This document shows, in pieces, positions 42,067 through 53,985 of a stretch of 64,000 nucleotides of DNA. The notes beneath the pieces were generated by a model. That model ran no database searches. It saw only the letters and a list, made by a program, of their open reading frames with translations, and was not told where the DNA came from. Each line of letters starts with the position of its first letter. Position 1 is the stretch's first letter. The stretch is from Brasenia schreberi (lineage: Eukaryota; Streptophyta; Magnoliopsida; Nymphaeales; Cabombaceae). Made by a program: the position numbers and the translations under genes. Location: positions 9,217,501 through 9,281,500 of the forward strand of contig JAYKKT010000089.1 of assembly GCA_036023115.1 (NCBI GenBank), in the 5' to 3' direction.

Positions 42067-44353
42067 TCCTTATCAAAATCATGACTTAAAAATAATAGGC
42101 AAGAAGGTTTACCTTTACAGGAGCTTTGCCTACGCCCCAAAGTGACTTGGCAACTTCAATAGGCATAAGGTCTGAAGCTGCTTGTGCTGCAACTGCAGCG
42201 ACCTTAACTTGAGATGGTGTGCTAACAACATCATTAGCTCTGGTGGAAATATTTAGCATAAAGGAATCTTTGTCCATATTTTCTATAGTTGCTGGAACTC
42301 GTGTTGGAACCTTATAAATGGGCTCATCTTTCTGGGTGTGAAGAACTCCACCAATTACAAGCTTTACATTAACATCCTTTACCTCTTCCAGTGTATCGGC
42401 ATCACTCCCATCAGATATGCTCTCACTCTGGATATTATTTAAATCTATCTCATCTCCAGAAATTTCAGCCTCCATAGTGTCATCACCAACATCCTCCATG
42501 AGCTGTTCAATGTAGTTATTGTCTTCCTTGACTCCATCTGGCACACTAACTTTCATTACTTTTACTGTCAAATATGGCATTCGATCCTTAAGGAAATCTA
42601 TAACATTGCTTAGTGCTTCTTCAGTGATATCAATGGTTTTCACTTTCTTCTCATCACCTTTCTTGGCACCATATTCATTCACTAGAGTACTTTCTTTGGA
42701 TGGTTATTGAGAATCAGGTAATGGTGCAACATCATTTGCTTTTGTTGATGCATCCACAGAGGCCGTATTACTTCCTTGAGATGCCCTCTGCAACACGACC
42801 ACCTGTTCAAGGACGATAATTGTTGGAATATCATGTGGTAAAGAAAACGAAGATGAGAATGAACCTAGCGGCACCTATTGAAAAACTATGCACATATAGT
42901 AATTGAAAATTGCTGTTAAGCAACAATGAAGGTTACCTGCTTTATATATCTGTCATCGGTATCTTTGATGACAAATATCTCAAACAATGGAGTGCCATGA
43001 GATCCTGACATTAATTGTCTGGCATAAATGACAAACACCATTAAGAAACCTGATCGACAATTTTCCAATTCAACCACAAAATATAGAGCATTACCTTGGA
43101 CTATAACTCCTCGCTAAGAATCTACCTAAAGCAGGAGTTATTTGCAGTACTCTTCCAAACGGATCATCAGGATCCTTCGACCATCCGACCCACCAACCTA
43201 CCTGCATAAAAAGAAAATAATGGAGAACTCGTAAATATTTCAAAATTTTACAGTGACTGAATGATATCCTATGCAGTATCAAAGTAATGAATAAATTCAT
43301 GAATTGAAAAGTGAGAACTCAAACAAAAAGTATTGATAAACTAGGGAATGAATCAATACAGCAATTAAGTGTTACTAAATTTTCTATAGTGTGCCTACTT
43401 TTATCACATAAAAAATGTGCAACAGTCTCATATGACTGAGTAGAAGCCAGGCACATTTTGTTTTGTCAATTCAGCAGCCAAGCATAAGAAAACTGATGCC
43501 TTTACTTTTTAAGAGTGGTGGATCAGCATCTCAGGTTGAAATGTGATTAGAATGCAAAAAGGACAGCAAAATAAGAAAAAGAGCTTGAAAGGAGTTATGG
43601 TCTATGACCCCTGTAGGTTATACACATGAAACAGGAAAAGGATCAGGAAAGATACGTGCACATCAAAACTACTGGAAGAGACGAGGAAAAAAGGGGTTGA
43701 TCTTTGCATAGAAAGTATTAAAAGCCTAATCTAAACAGTATCAGCAATCTGGAACTTTGTTTCCAGTCATACTAGAAAATAGGAACAGCAGAGGGCATTC
43801 AACCTAATATTGATCAAAATACTATCACAAAAGTATGTCCCACTGCAGCATGGTTCTGAATCTTAGGCCGGAGAGCGTGCAAACACTTAAGAATATGTGC
43901 CACGCCAAGTTAGTGTAAAGAAACTCATGCTGTACCACACGAGAAGACTGAAGCACACTCACCAGTCCACTGCCAGTATGATTACAAATTTTAGATGCAT
44001 CATAGTACCGCTCCTCGTCTACTGCTTTCTGCAGAGAATTAACAGTTACATATCCAATCACTTACAAAACAAAATAAAGGAACTCCACTGAGCCCATTGT
44101 GTCACCTTTAATTGGGAAATAATATCAGATACAGTGTCCTTTGATTCTGCTTCAACAATAGATAGCCCTTTTTAATCTTGCAGCTTCCTGAAAGTCCTCC
44201 TTCTCAATAGCATCCTCAAGTTGAAACTGCACAAACACAAGCAATTCAGTTTCCTTGTTCTTTTCCTGAAGGAGACCAAGCTGTATTCAGAACATGTGTT
44301 TTGTCTCCAGAGTCCAGACAACATCAATCCAAGCTAATTCATCCAAAAAAAAC

Positions 44354-44885
44354 AGGGGTGTTTGTGGTCTGGTTTGGTTTGATTATAGGCTCAACCTTGA
44401 ACAGACCAATATAATCGGTTCCTGATTTCTGGAGAACCAAACCAAACCATCGGTTACAGTTTGATTTGGTTGTAAACCATGGTCATTGCATTTTAATATG
44501 CTAATGTATAATGCTTATAGTGTATAATAGAGCATAATAAATAATAAATCGCATGACAAATCTCGTGAAACAAGTGTATCCATTTTTGCTTCAGCTTACT
44601 AAAGCGTGGATTTTCTTAGTAATTTTGTATTCTCTTTTCTGTCAGCACTTACATTTGATGATGTTTTCCAGACTTCAAGTGCATCTTTTGCTACATAAAT
44701 AGATTTCTTACAGTATGCTGTGAAATACACAAACACATTGTGTGTGTGCATGTCTGTTATATGTATGTAGATTGGAACCATTTCAACCTTCGAACCATGA
44801 AATGAACACCATTCATTTTTTTAAACCGAACCAAACTAAACCAAACTGCTGGTTTGATTAGTTCAAGTTCTTTCAACACCCTTAT
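44354..44885. mobile_element. MITE-like element in EXECUTER-like intron 1
   Basis: The left end caggggtgtttgtgg and the right end caacaccctta form short inverted termini of the tAGGGGTGT type common in plant hAT elements. Inside them lie further inverted words (ggtttggtttgatt near the left, aaccaaactaaaccaaact near the right). The interior is AT-rich and non-coding. No 8-bp target duplication survives. Confidence 0.45.
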
Positions 44886-45809
44886 GGAAGAGAAAGAGAC
44901 TAACAAGGTTTGTGGCCAAGAGGCCCACTCATTTAATATTAATTGAAGCTACTAAGTTTATCCCCTTTGATCGAACTACGAGTCTACGATATCCGATTCA
45001 TCAGAACAACCTTGTTCAAGATAAATTTTCAACGGAAAGATAAAGACATTGAGATACACCATCTTATCCATCATGTGTGAAAAAGCATATGCTAAGAAGA
45101 AAAGAAAAAGGGAAGAATGTCGGGAGCTAATGATTGTTGCAACCTTATCACACTTGATTGTTGAAAACATGTAAAAAGAGATGGGTATCCTTATTTTCGC
45201 ATATGCAATGAATCTCAGTACTCCCCAACTCAAGTAGAAACCAGGAAAACAAGTAACCTAATGAATGAACGAGCGACAGATAAAAATATGGATATGACCT
45301 GATTGCAACTTTAGCAAGCTAATATGGTTTTAACATGTAAAGAAGACACGTGCATTGTTAAGCTTAAAGAATGTAAGGAAGAGATGGATACCACTAAATA
45401 CTCGCAGCACACAACAATGCGAATATTAATGCTCCCAAACTCGAGTACAAAACCAGGAATACAAGAAACCTGAGAGAGAGAGAGAGAGAGGCGCACACAC
45501 GCATACACAGACAAAGACATGCGGAGAAACTAATACCTTGAGAAGGGAGTAGTTCTCTGCTTGGTCAATCTCAGCGAAATGACGAGTCCACGCATTCCAA
45601 TCCCACTCCGAAGCAGAACTACAGCGGCACCTCAAGCGCCTCTTTCCAGAACCACTTCCCACAAATCTTCTCTCCTTCAAATTCAATACAGACCCACCAA
45701 AAACATTGCCGAATTCGGCTTTCCCGAACGATCTCCCGCCGCAACCAAGGCTCCCAAACAAAGCCAACGGCGACCAAGCACACGCCGTTGTACCAACAAT
45801 CACCACCAT

Positions 45810-46439
45810 CTGCTTCTCGTCAATTCTTTCCTTTTCTCTTCTTTCACGCCTTGGGTAGTTGATGATATCTCGTTATCATCACATTCTTAGCTGACACATT
45901 TTGCCTGGAAAACGCCCATTCACATCTCCTCGTCCGTTTCGGTTTTAACTGGAAAATGCAGTCGGTTGTTTCGAGTAGTATAAGTGATGAAGGGGTGGTA
46001 ATTCATTTCACGGGACAGATGTGGTTGGTGGTTGGTTTGGACCGTCCAGCAGGTTGAAGTAACCAAAACTGTCTCTGAAACCAAGAAAGGGAAAGTTGTT
46101 TTCTTGACTCCAATTTTAAATTACCACCTTTGTTTTTATGAAATTTTCGAATAAAACCAGAGCAGAACATGCCCGTAACCGGACCTGAAAGAGGGCTGGT
46201 TCAGTTTCAGGCTCCAGCTTTTGGTGGAACCAGCCAGGTTTTGGGAATCACTTTGAATATCTTACTCTCTTGTCCAGAAAATGATCACCAATTTTAAACA
46301 TTTCGAATATCTTACTCTCTTGTCCAGAACCAGAATTAATTTGTAAATAATCACTTTGAAACCTTTTTTACACACTAGTGGTTATTTTTTAGAAAATTGT
46401 AGTACTTTATGTTATTACCCGGTTACAGTAGGTGGATAA
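45810..46439. other. Upstream region of the EXECUTER-like gene
   Basis: The probable promoter side of the gene. A 25-base word (gaatatcttactctcttgtc, extending to ccagaa) is repeated at about 46255 and 46306. No core promoter element is clear. Confidence 0.45.
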
Positions 46440-46548
46440 ATTGCAACACGCACACGCATACAACTCCCCTGAGAATCAAACTCGCAACCTGTGAATGGGC
46501 GTTAAGAGCCCTACCAGTGAGCTAGGTCAGGGTGCTTAATTTATGTTA
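46440..46548 (-). repeat. tRNA-derived SINE-like copy
   Basis: On the minus strand: tagctcactggtagggctc (A-box region), ggttgcgagtttgattctc (B-box region), then gtatgcgtgtgcg. It has the same order as the copies at 6.1 and 8.7 kb but is more diverged. Confidence 0.42.
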
Positions 46549-46837
46549 TGTTAATACTTAATAGAGAATGTTGTATTCAAGTACAAATGATCATTCATCT
46601 TTCAAATTATCTAGCACTCTAGTCATCAAAACATGTCATTCTTGGAGACCTTCACAAGCCGAGCTGAGTTGAGCACGTACCCAATCAGCTACCGTCAAAA
46701 ACTGAACATCTCCAAGCAGCTTGGTTCGTTTGCCAACCTTGTTCATAGTTTCTTTCTTGCCAATTGATGGTTAAAATGGAAAGCATTTTAATTGTATTAA
46801 CTGAAAGTCAAAACAGAAGCAAAATGTTGGTTCTTAC

Positions 46838-46925
46838 ATGGTAACACCAATAACCGAAGGCTCTCACAAGTTGCAGGTCGTGAGTTTGATACCCCGAGAG
46901 TGCATAAACTTGCTACGCACTCCCC
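46838..46925 (+). repeat. SINE-like fragment
   Basis: It contains ggtcgtgagtttgatacccc followed by gagagtgcataaa, resembling the B-box half of the SINE-like family. The A-box half is weak. Confidence 0.35.
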
Positions 46926-48271
46926 ATTCTAACCCAAAAGAGAAGGCGAAGGCTCTAGGGCTGTCAACTAACACGGGAACACAACCCAAAACACGAATGG
47001 CCACCTCCAGATGGCAATGACCTGGTAGTGACTCTCTCTTTCTCTCTCTAACAAACACACACGAACGCACATCTTTTCTTTCCAAGAGAGAGAGAGAGCT
47101 TCCCTTTCCAAAAAGCTCACGGAAAAAGAGGGTACCAGACCACCAAAAAATGCCTTCTACATGTTGGTTTCCGTGATGAAAAGTTTCCAACCCACACATC
47201 TTTTCTTGCCCCTCACAAAACCAGCAGATATCAGACCAGCAGAGAGAGAGAGAGAGAGAGAGAGAGGATCCACTCAACGTGAAGGAGGAGACTGATCTAT
47301 GGATACATGCATCTCCAGGTTGGCTGACCCTTGATGCTGACCACCGGAAGTAACTGCTTCCCCTCCAGCACTGCTGGTATTGTTGGCCACTGCAGCTTCT
47401 CAGTTGCATTGGTCACGGTGCTCCCAGAAGGTCGACCGGAATCGGCTCGGATGTTATTAAGCGCACTCAGATCAAGGTTGGGAAACATGGAACACCGACA
47501 CTGCGGGCATTTCACATTCAGGCGAAGCCATTCATCTATGCACTCCACATGGAAATTGTGTGCACAGGGAAGTCCGCGTACCTGCAAAAGCCCAACAAAT
47601 TGTTGCTGAAGACGCGCACATACACAACAGGCATCTGACAGAAGCTGCATTTTTCATGCCTCCGCACAAAAAGACTTGTGAACCTCTAGCCTTTTCTTCA
47701 ACCCATGCTAACCAGAGCTTGAGCAATTACAACCATAAACCGCACATCTCCTTCGTTTTGCTTACTTATCTTAGAAAACAATTTTTTGTTTTGCATCACT
47801 AGTTCTATTTTAAACATGACAAATTCATCTACAGTATCTGAAGATGGTTTTCTTACACAAGCCCAGTACATCATAATGATGCAGCTAGAGGAATTCGGGA
47901 TACATTGCACCACTTTTTCAGGGCCTACCAAGAGTAGCATGAACGTAATCCAAAGTAAACATGAAGCACAAGTGATAGTAGTAATAGAGCCTTTGGGGAT
48001 AAAAAAAGTTGTACCAAGCTAACGTTACATAGGCTATATAAGCAAATGACATCATGCTCACAAATCCATGAAAGATACCTCATTGCCAACACGAAATTCT
48101 TCGAGGCAAATTGGGCACTCGCTGCAATCTGTAGGGACAGCCTTTAACTGGAACTTTGGAAGTTCTTGAATAAGAGCTTCTACAGCTTCTCTCTGAACGC
48201 AAGAATAGTGGTTGAAAGTTGTAAGTTGTAACAGCAAAAATCAATCGCATCATTGTTGAAAGTGACTATTA

Positions 48272-49130
48272 AACTCCGCCCGCCCATGTAAGGATCACCC
48301 TTGCATTACCGGTCCCAAGCCCGGATAAAGGAGGAGGGTTGTGTTAGGCTTCCGACAGCCAGCGTAAAACTTTGTCAGATTTTTATAACATGATTACAAA
48401 AATTATGAGCATTCCTTTGGGGCGTTCCCGCCTAGCGACGTGTTGCAGAGCCCGAATGCAGTAAGAAGTAAGCAAGGGCCACTACATTTTTGCTCGAATG
48501 TAGTGAATCAATTGCACAGAGGGTTCTCACATCATGGACGGGTGTGGGTAAAGAAGTTAGTCCGGCTACATTGCCGCCCGAATGTAGTGAAAAATTTTCA
48601 GAGAGGGTCTTCGCATTTTGATTATGGACGGATGCGGGGATAAGGAAGTTAGTCCTAGATAATAAGATCCGTATTGGTTCTTAGAATATCGAAACATTAT
48701 CCGGTAAGCTAATGGAGGTGGTAGATACTATGATTCAGAGAAAGATTCATATTCTATGTTTACAAGAGACAAAATGGGTTGGAGAAAAAGCAAAGAAGAT
48801 AGAGGATACAGGTTTTAAATTATGGTACTCAGGTAAAGAAAAGGCTTGAAACAGAGTTGGTATTATCATAAATAAAGATTTAAAGGAGAGTGTAGTAGAC
48901 ATTCAACAATATGGTGACTGAATCATGACGTTAAAATTAGTATTAGGAGCAGAGGTTTTGAATATAGTTTGTGCTTAGGCACCCCAAGTAGGACTAGAAG
49001 ATAGTATAAAGACAATTTTTTGGGAAGAGTTAGATAAGGTGTTTCAAAAGATTCCACAAAGGGAGATGATTTGTTTAGGAGGAGATTTAAATGGACATGT
49101 CGGTAAAGAGGCATTAAGATATCAAGGGAT
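48272..49130 (+). mobile_element. RTE-clade LINE, copy E, 5' part only
   Basis: It starts with the true LINE 5' end (AACTCCGCCC) and runs through the 5' UTR and most of the endonuclease (IHILCLQETKWVGEK at about 48750). It carries several stops (for example near 48680, 48848 and 48977), and ends abruptly at atatcaagggat, where copia LTR 4 begins. The remaining LINE is not found on the far side of the copia fragment. It lies opposite to the SIS3-like gene. Confidence 0.9.
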
Positions 49131-49708
49131 GTGAATATTTGTCAATGAACGAAGGTTGATGTTGCACAAATCAAGATCAACAAGTCGCCAAGAGTCAAAT
49201 GGCATTCAATTACAAATGCCGATCTTCAAGAATAATCAACAAGAGCGGAAGCACATACAAAACAAGTCAAAAAATAGTACTAGACTGCATACTTTATTGA
49301 TTGAATGAAGTAATATATATAGACATTTTACAAGGTGTTAGAATGAGAGACAAGAAGAAGTAAGAAGGGCTAGTGCTGGCCGTTGGGGGCTCCCAACGGC
49401 TAGTAACCGGTCCTGGCCAGGACCATGGTGGCCCTGGCCTCCTTTCACAAATATGGCACGGGCCCTAAAGGCTCGTGCTTCCTATTACATTAACACCCCC
49501 CTCAAACTTACGGGGTATACACTCAAAGTTTGTCTAGTAAAAACTGAAATCGAGAAGCTGAAAGGGATTTGATGAAGAAGTCTGCGAGCTGCATCTCAAA
49601 TGTGATATAACAAAGCGAGATCTTCTTATTTAGACACTCTTTACGAACAAAGTGACAGTCCATCTCGATATGCTTTGTTCTCTTATGAAAAGTGTTCTTG
49701 GAGACAAT
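49130..49708 (-). mobile_element. Ty1/copia element 4, 3' LTR plus RNase H end
   Basis: In minus orientation there is one LTR (49130-49495, TGTTAATGTAATAGG...TTCACA), the polypurine tract and about 200 bases of the RNase H C-terminus. It then stops abruptly near 49708. The LTR is of the same family as element 2. It is inserted in LINE copy E, and its 5' LTR is missing. Confidence 0.85.
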
Positions 49709-50213
49709 GTACAGTCATGCACATAAGATCTATATAAACTTCTAAAAAACCCTCACTTCCAAAACAAACCCAATTTGAAGGAACCTTATCGGCTAGAGAT
49801 ATAACTAGGTCTGTGTTTGACCATACAAGCATTTGCACTCACAAGTTCCTATTTGGTTGGGTTTTTTGGTAAATTAAATCAACTTTGAATCATGAGTACG
49901 GTTAGGAAGGTAGACTGCTGATTCAAAAGGAAAAAAGATCTAGGCAGTACTCAACCAAAAGTTCCACAGGACTTGAAAAATATTTTTCATGTTTGAGTTT
50001 GCAAACTTAAAATCTTTCTATCACCAACCACTCAAATATTTCTTGTAACAAAAGGAAACAGAATGACAAAACATGGAACAGGTTGAAGGCATGTATCAAC
50101 AGTTTCAATCACCCATTTTCTCTAAAAAGTAAGAACATATAACATCATTCTTCTACTAACAAATTGAAACATCTAAACAAATTGAAAGAGGATCACAAGA
50201 GTGGTAAACTTAC
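49709..50213. other. Remnant intron of the SIS3-like gene
   Basis: Searched on the minus strand for the expected SIS3 membrane-segment exon; none seen. AT-rich and featureless. Confidence 0.55.
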
Positions 50214-51544
50214 AAATCCATTCCTGCAGCTAGTCCGTTGTCTACGAACATTAACACTCGCAAAACAAAAACTGTTGTATAGTCAACCTGGCAAAGGAGA
50301 GAGCATCATATCAAAACATAAGTCTACACATCATTCCTTGAAAACATGCTCAGCTATGATGAGAACAACAAAAGAGGGCATTGAGGCTTACCACAATCCA
50401 TATGTGCAACGGATATGTACAAAGATGATACCTTTTCCAATTTATTGAAGCAATGATTCTACAAGTGGTCAAAGAATACAACATACATATACCTAAACAG
50501 AGGGAGCAGCAAATGCAAAAATGAATCACATATGCAGTAGTATATATGCACGTGCACTATGTGTCTTGCCACCAGATAGATAATAAGTAGAGTCCCGAAG
50601 ATAGCACAATATTTTGAATAAGAAAGATAAATAACGCCAATAATAGAACTCTTCAATGATGTGGTAATGATTCACAGAGAAATATCAATCATTTATGGGG
50701 CATGGAAAGGACAGTCTAAACTAGGAGCCGACAGCAACGAGAATATAAATTGCCTGACCGGGAACCAGTTGAACTCTTACTCCAATACTTAAGCCACAAT
50801 CTACTAAAGCCCAAGTGCAATGAAAATTATTCTGATCTAGAATATCAAAAAGCATTCTACCTTGACATCAGTGGACACATGCAAAGTAGTAACAAAATCA
50901 ACTTACACCAACTTTTGTGTCTCTGAGGGCAAGGCCCTAGATATCTGACATTGAAGCTGTTTTATCGCCATCAGATCAGAGATTCCCCAGATACTTAGTT
51001 ACATGTCTATCAGTCTATGCGCAATCAATTCTTGCTATTAAAAAATTAAACACTAGTTGCCTACAGAAAATTTAAACTCATTGACAATCGTCACCTGGAT
51101 CACTAAAACAAATGCTAAGTGGAATAACCATTTCTGAACTGTTTCAATGGTCAATTTCCTTCAATTGCTTCACGTATAATCGCGTAATCCCGCAAAAGAT
51201 TAGTACCCCAAGAAAGTAACCAAGTTCGCGCATGCTATATCATGACAAGACTCATTGTCCGCAAAGAGAAGAAAAAGTTCAAAAAACGAACACCACATAC
51301 TCAAAAAGAATCCCGAAATGACTCCTGAAAAGAAATAAACAGTATACATAATCAAATGCATTATCCGTCCTTAGAACCAACTAAACAACATAAAACAGCA
51401 AATCTCGTGCAAATGAACGCATAAAAAGACTTAAAAGAAGCGGAAGCCAAAGGAAAGGGAGACCAGTGCGAATCATAGAGAAGGATACGCTCTCGTTGCG
51501 AGCATTGACAGGAAGAAACCATCATACCTACCAAGAAACAACAA

Positions 51545-51815
51545 ACACAAAACAAGAAACGCCCAAAATTTCCTTGTCGTTTCAGAACCTTCCAAGAATA
51601 GTTAATCAAGTTCACTGACAGGAAAATGAAGGTAAACGAAAAGCAAACGAAACAAGAGATCAAGCAAACAACAAAGGAAAATAAACTGTTGAACACAATT
51701 AAGTAGCTGACCACTTGAAATCGACTCCCCTAATAGCCATCAAGTTCACTTCAAATTTCCTTGTCGTTTCAGAACCTTCCAAGAACTTCAAAAACAAGAA
51801 ACGCCCAAAATTCCT
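51545..51815. repeat. Shuffled direct repeats at the SIS3-like 5' end
   Basis: The words ttccttgtcgtttcagaacc (extending through ttccaagaa) and acaagaaacgcccaaaatt each occur twice, near 51548-51598 and 51755-51812, in opposite order. One set lies in intron 1, the other in the 5' UTR next to the start codon at 51740. Confidence 0.75.
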
Positions 51816-52765
51816 AACCATAATCGATCCGCAAATGGAAAGAATCAGGAAGGAAGAAATTCGCTACGAATGTGGTGCCTGGTTTTGTGGAATTTACGAC
51901 TATGAATCTGCAGAAAATAGGGTTCGGAATTTAGGGAAGAACAACTACGAGCTTGAAGCAAGAGAGAGAGTGTGGCAACCAACCGTTTCCGTCTGTGCAG
52001 ACCCCCGAGGTCGCTTTTTCTTTGCCACTTTATTCTAGCACACGTGAAAATCAAGCCTACGGCATATGCCGTTCGATCCGATTCTTGCTCGCATGCGATT
52101 CGTTACTTTTTGTTGTTGCAGTTTTTTATTAAACAAAATAGTTAATCTACAAATAACGCCCAGCGAGAGTTACGCTAGTTCTTTTTATGTTTGCGGCCTT
52201 TGTACTTAAATTTATGTTGAATCTACAAGACGAGATGCTATCTTATGCTTTGATTTCCATTTCGTTCAATCATTTCTACTAATTACAAAAATATCTTTTC
52301 GGTTGAAAATTGAACTCTCTTTCATCCTACGTGAACCGACTTTCAACTTCCATTTTGTGAAGCATTTTTTTTTTTGTTTAGAAAGGTACTTAGTACTGCA
52401 TGTCCTAAATTTAAGATGTCATTTTGGTGGATTGTGTTACGTAACTGCTATGAATTTTATGTAGATGAAAAAGTGAAGTTAGAGAACTTTTTGAAAAAGA
52501 ATACTTAAAGTATATCCATAACCACATATACATGGACATCTTTGCAATGAATGAATTACATGTGTATCATGACTCGTTTTGTTAATGATGAGTGGTACTT
52601 GCATACAAAATATTGAATTTTTGTCCAATCGCTAACCATAAAAGTGACTTTATTAGTATGTATTGATTGTTTGCTTGAGTGGGGTATTAAAATTTTAAAA
52701 GTATATTTCTAGTTATAGTTGACAATGTCAGTTCAAATGATGTTGTTTTCTATTTGAGAAAGAAA
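51741..52765. other. SIS3-like 5' UTR/promoter side, then intergenic
   Basis: Up to about 52060 the sequence is probably the 5' UTR and promoter side of the SIS3-like gene, with a GA run near 51960. Beyond that it is AT-rich and nothing is recognised. Confidence 0.45.
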
Positions 52766-53985
52766 TTTATAAGTTGGAAAATTGGTGTTACAAAATACAG
52801 ATTTTATATATGAGATGTATTGTGCATATAATAAACTTGGTTGTGTAAGGTGGTTTAAAGGAGGTGAACAACTCCGATACTTGTTGAGAAAAGCTGTGAA
52901 ATATATTAGGCAATCTCTAGCCAAGATTCACAAATTTAAAGAATATGTTGAAAAATGTAACAGTGTAAGAGTCAAATGTGCTTAGATGGGATTCTACATA
53001 TAAAATGTTGAGTGTTGTTAAAAAATTTAAGATAGTATTTGAGTTATTTGATATATATGATTCATGTTTTGGCGTGAGGTGGAATCAAATGATGGTGGTG
53101 ATGAATTGGGCTTTATTGGCTGTAATTCTATACGGAAGATGAGTAGCATGTTACAACAATTTTATGATACCATTGTACATATTTCAAGATCATCTTATAC
53201 CATGTCCAATATATTTTGTACAATCTACTTGGAGCAATATTAAAGTAGAGTAATAATGATGATTTGGCGGTGAGGTGTATGGGTATAAGGATGAAAGCAA
53301 AAGTTGATAAATATTGGGATGATCCTACGAAGATGAACAAGCTTATATTTATTGTAGTTATACTTGGTCCTTATGAAAAAATTTAAGTGATAAAGTTTGT
53401 TTTTTATAAAACTTATGTATAGATAATGAAAAAGAATTATTTCAAGGAGTTAGAGATGCTCTCTTTGACCTTTACGATGAATATAGAAGAATGCTTAACC
53501 TGAAACTTCCACTACTTCTCAATCAAGTGAAAACTCTATAGGTAACCTTCTTCCAAGTGAGTCAAGCAATATGGTAACAAAATAAAAGCCCAGAGGTTTC
53601 TTTTAAGAAAGAATACCTTAAAAGCAAAATGAAGATGAAAGGTCTAAAAAAAGAAAAATTGAATTGGATATTTATTTAGGTGAGAAAATACTAGAAGATC
53701 GCGATGATTTTAATATTTTAAGATTGTGAAAGATTAATTCATAGAGATTTCCCATTTTGGCTATGACGAGATATATCTTGGTTGTTCCTATATATACAAT
53801 AGCTTTTGAGTTTACATTTAGTAGAGCATAGAGGATCCTTGATGCATTTAGGAGTTCTTTGACCCTTAAGGTAATCAAATGCTTGATTTGTGAAAAAGAT
53901 TGGCTATGGGATGGTATTAGTTTGAATACCGAGAAAGAGTTGGAAGATGTAGAAAATTTTGAAAAATGTAGATATGATTATTAGT
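52766..53985 (+). mobile_element. hAT transposase remnant
   Basis: Decayed DNA transposon. The clearest part is the C-terminal dimerisation region at about 53750-53980. There RILDAFRSSLTLKVIKCLIC and EKDWLWDG, followed by an acidic ELEDVENFEK, match the conserved end of plant hAT transposases. An upstream stretch (RYLLRKAVKYIRQSLAKIHK, 52860-52940) resembles the helical region of the same proteins. Many stops and frameshifts lie between. Terminal repeats were not found. Confidence 0.62.

Larger units (their letters stand above)
22004..45809 (-). pseudogene. EX2: EXECUTER 2-like chloroplast singlet-oxygen signalling gene, decayed
   Basis: EXECUTER proteins sit at thylakoid margins and relay singlet-oxygen stress. 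Exons in coding order: 45537-45809, 44106-44226, 43963-44028, 43095-43201, 42937-43018, 42113-42802, 34812-34938, 34552-34721, 34288-34362, 22178-22270, 22004-22113. Exon 1 has a transit-peptide-like start and WNAWTRHFAEIDQAENYS. Exons 2-3 carry the UVR-type region, and exon 4 has [17 protein letters not shown]. Exons 8-11 form the SOS/DUF3506 domain ([46 protein letters not shown]). The Trp in FKNPQW aligns with Arabidopsis EX1 Trp643, reported to be oxidised. The domain looks more like EX2 than EX1. Four defects: exon 2 is 121 nt where 120 fits, exon 6 has TAA at 42704-42706, the exon 9 acceptor ends AT not AG, and exon 11 starts one base out of phase. Confidence 0.88.
47297..51740 (-). pseudogene. 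SIS3: SIS3-like RING-H2 E3 ubiquitin ligase, middle exons missing
   Basis: SIS3 is a membrane-anchored E3 ligase promoting sugar responses in Arabidopsis seedlings. First exons: 51712-51740 (MAIRGVDFKW), 51489-51527 (YDGFFLSMLATR), 50392-50458 (IIASINWKRYHL) and 50214-50287 (VDYTTVFVLRVLMFVDNGLA). All join in phase with GT-AG borders. The last two exons, 48079-48192 (EAVEALIQELPKF, CPICLEEF) and 47297-47581 (RGLPCAHNFHVECIDEW, CPQC), give a complete C3H2C3 RING. Roughly 160-170 family residues between them, with further membrane segments, are not found. That space (48193-50213) holds LINE copy E, copia fragment 4 and unrecognised sequence. Exon 4 ends in phase 2 while the next visible exon starts in phase 0, so direct splicing would break the RING. 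I call it broken unless the exons lie elsewhere. Confidence 0.82.

Noticed and set aside
46864..47409. A 181-codon minus-strand ORF beside the SIS3-like last exon
   Set aside because: It overlaps the 3' part of the RING exon in another frame, is full of Ser/Leu runs from a GA microsatellite and resembles no family.
51361..51714. 117-codon hydrophobic minus-strand ORF
   Set aside because: It covers intron 1, exon 2 in the wrong frame and intron 2 of the SIS3-like gene; the spliced exons explain the region better.
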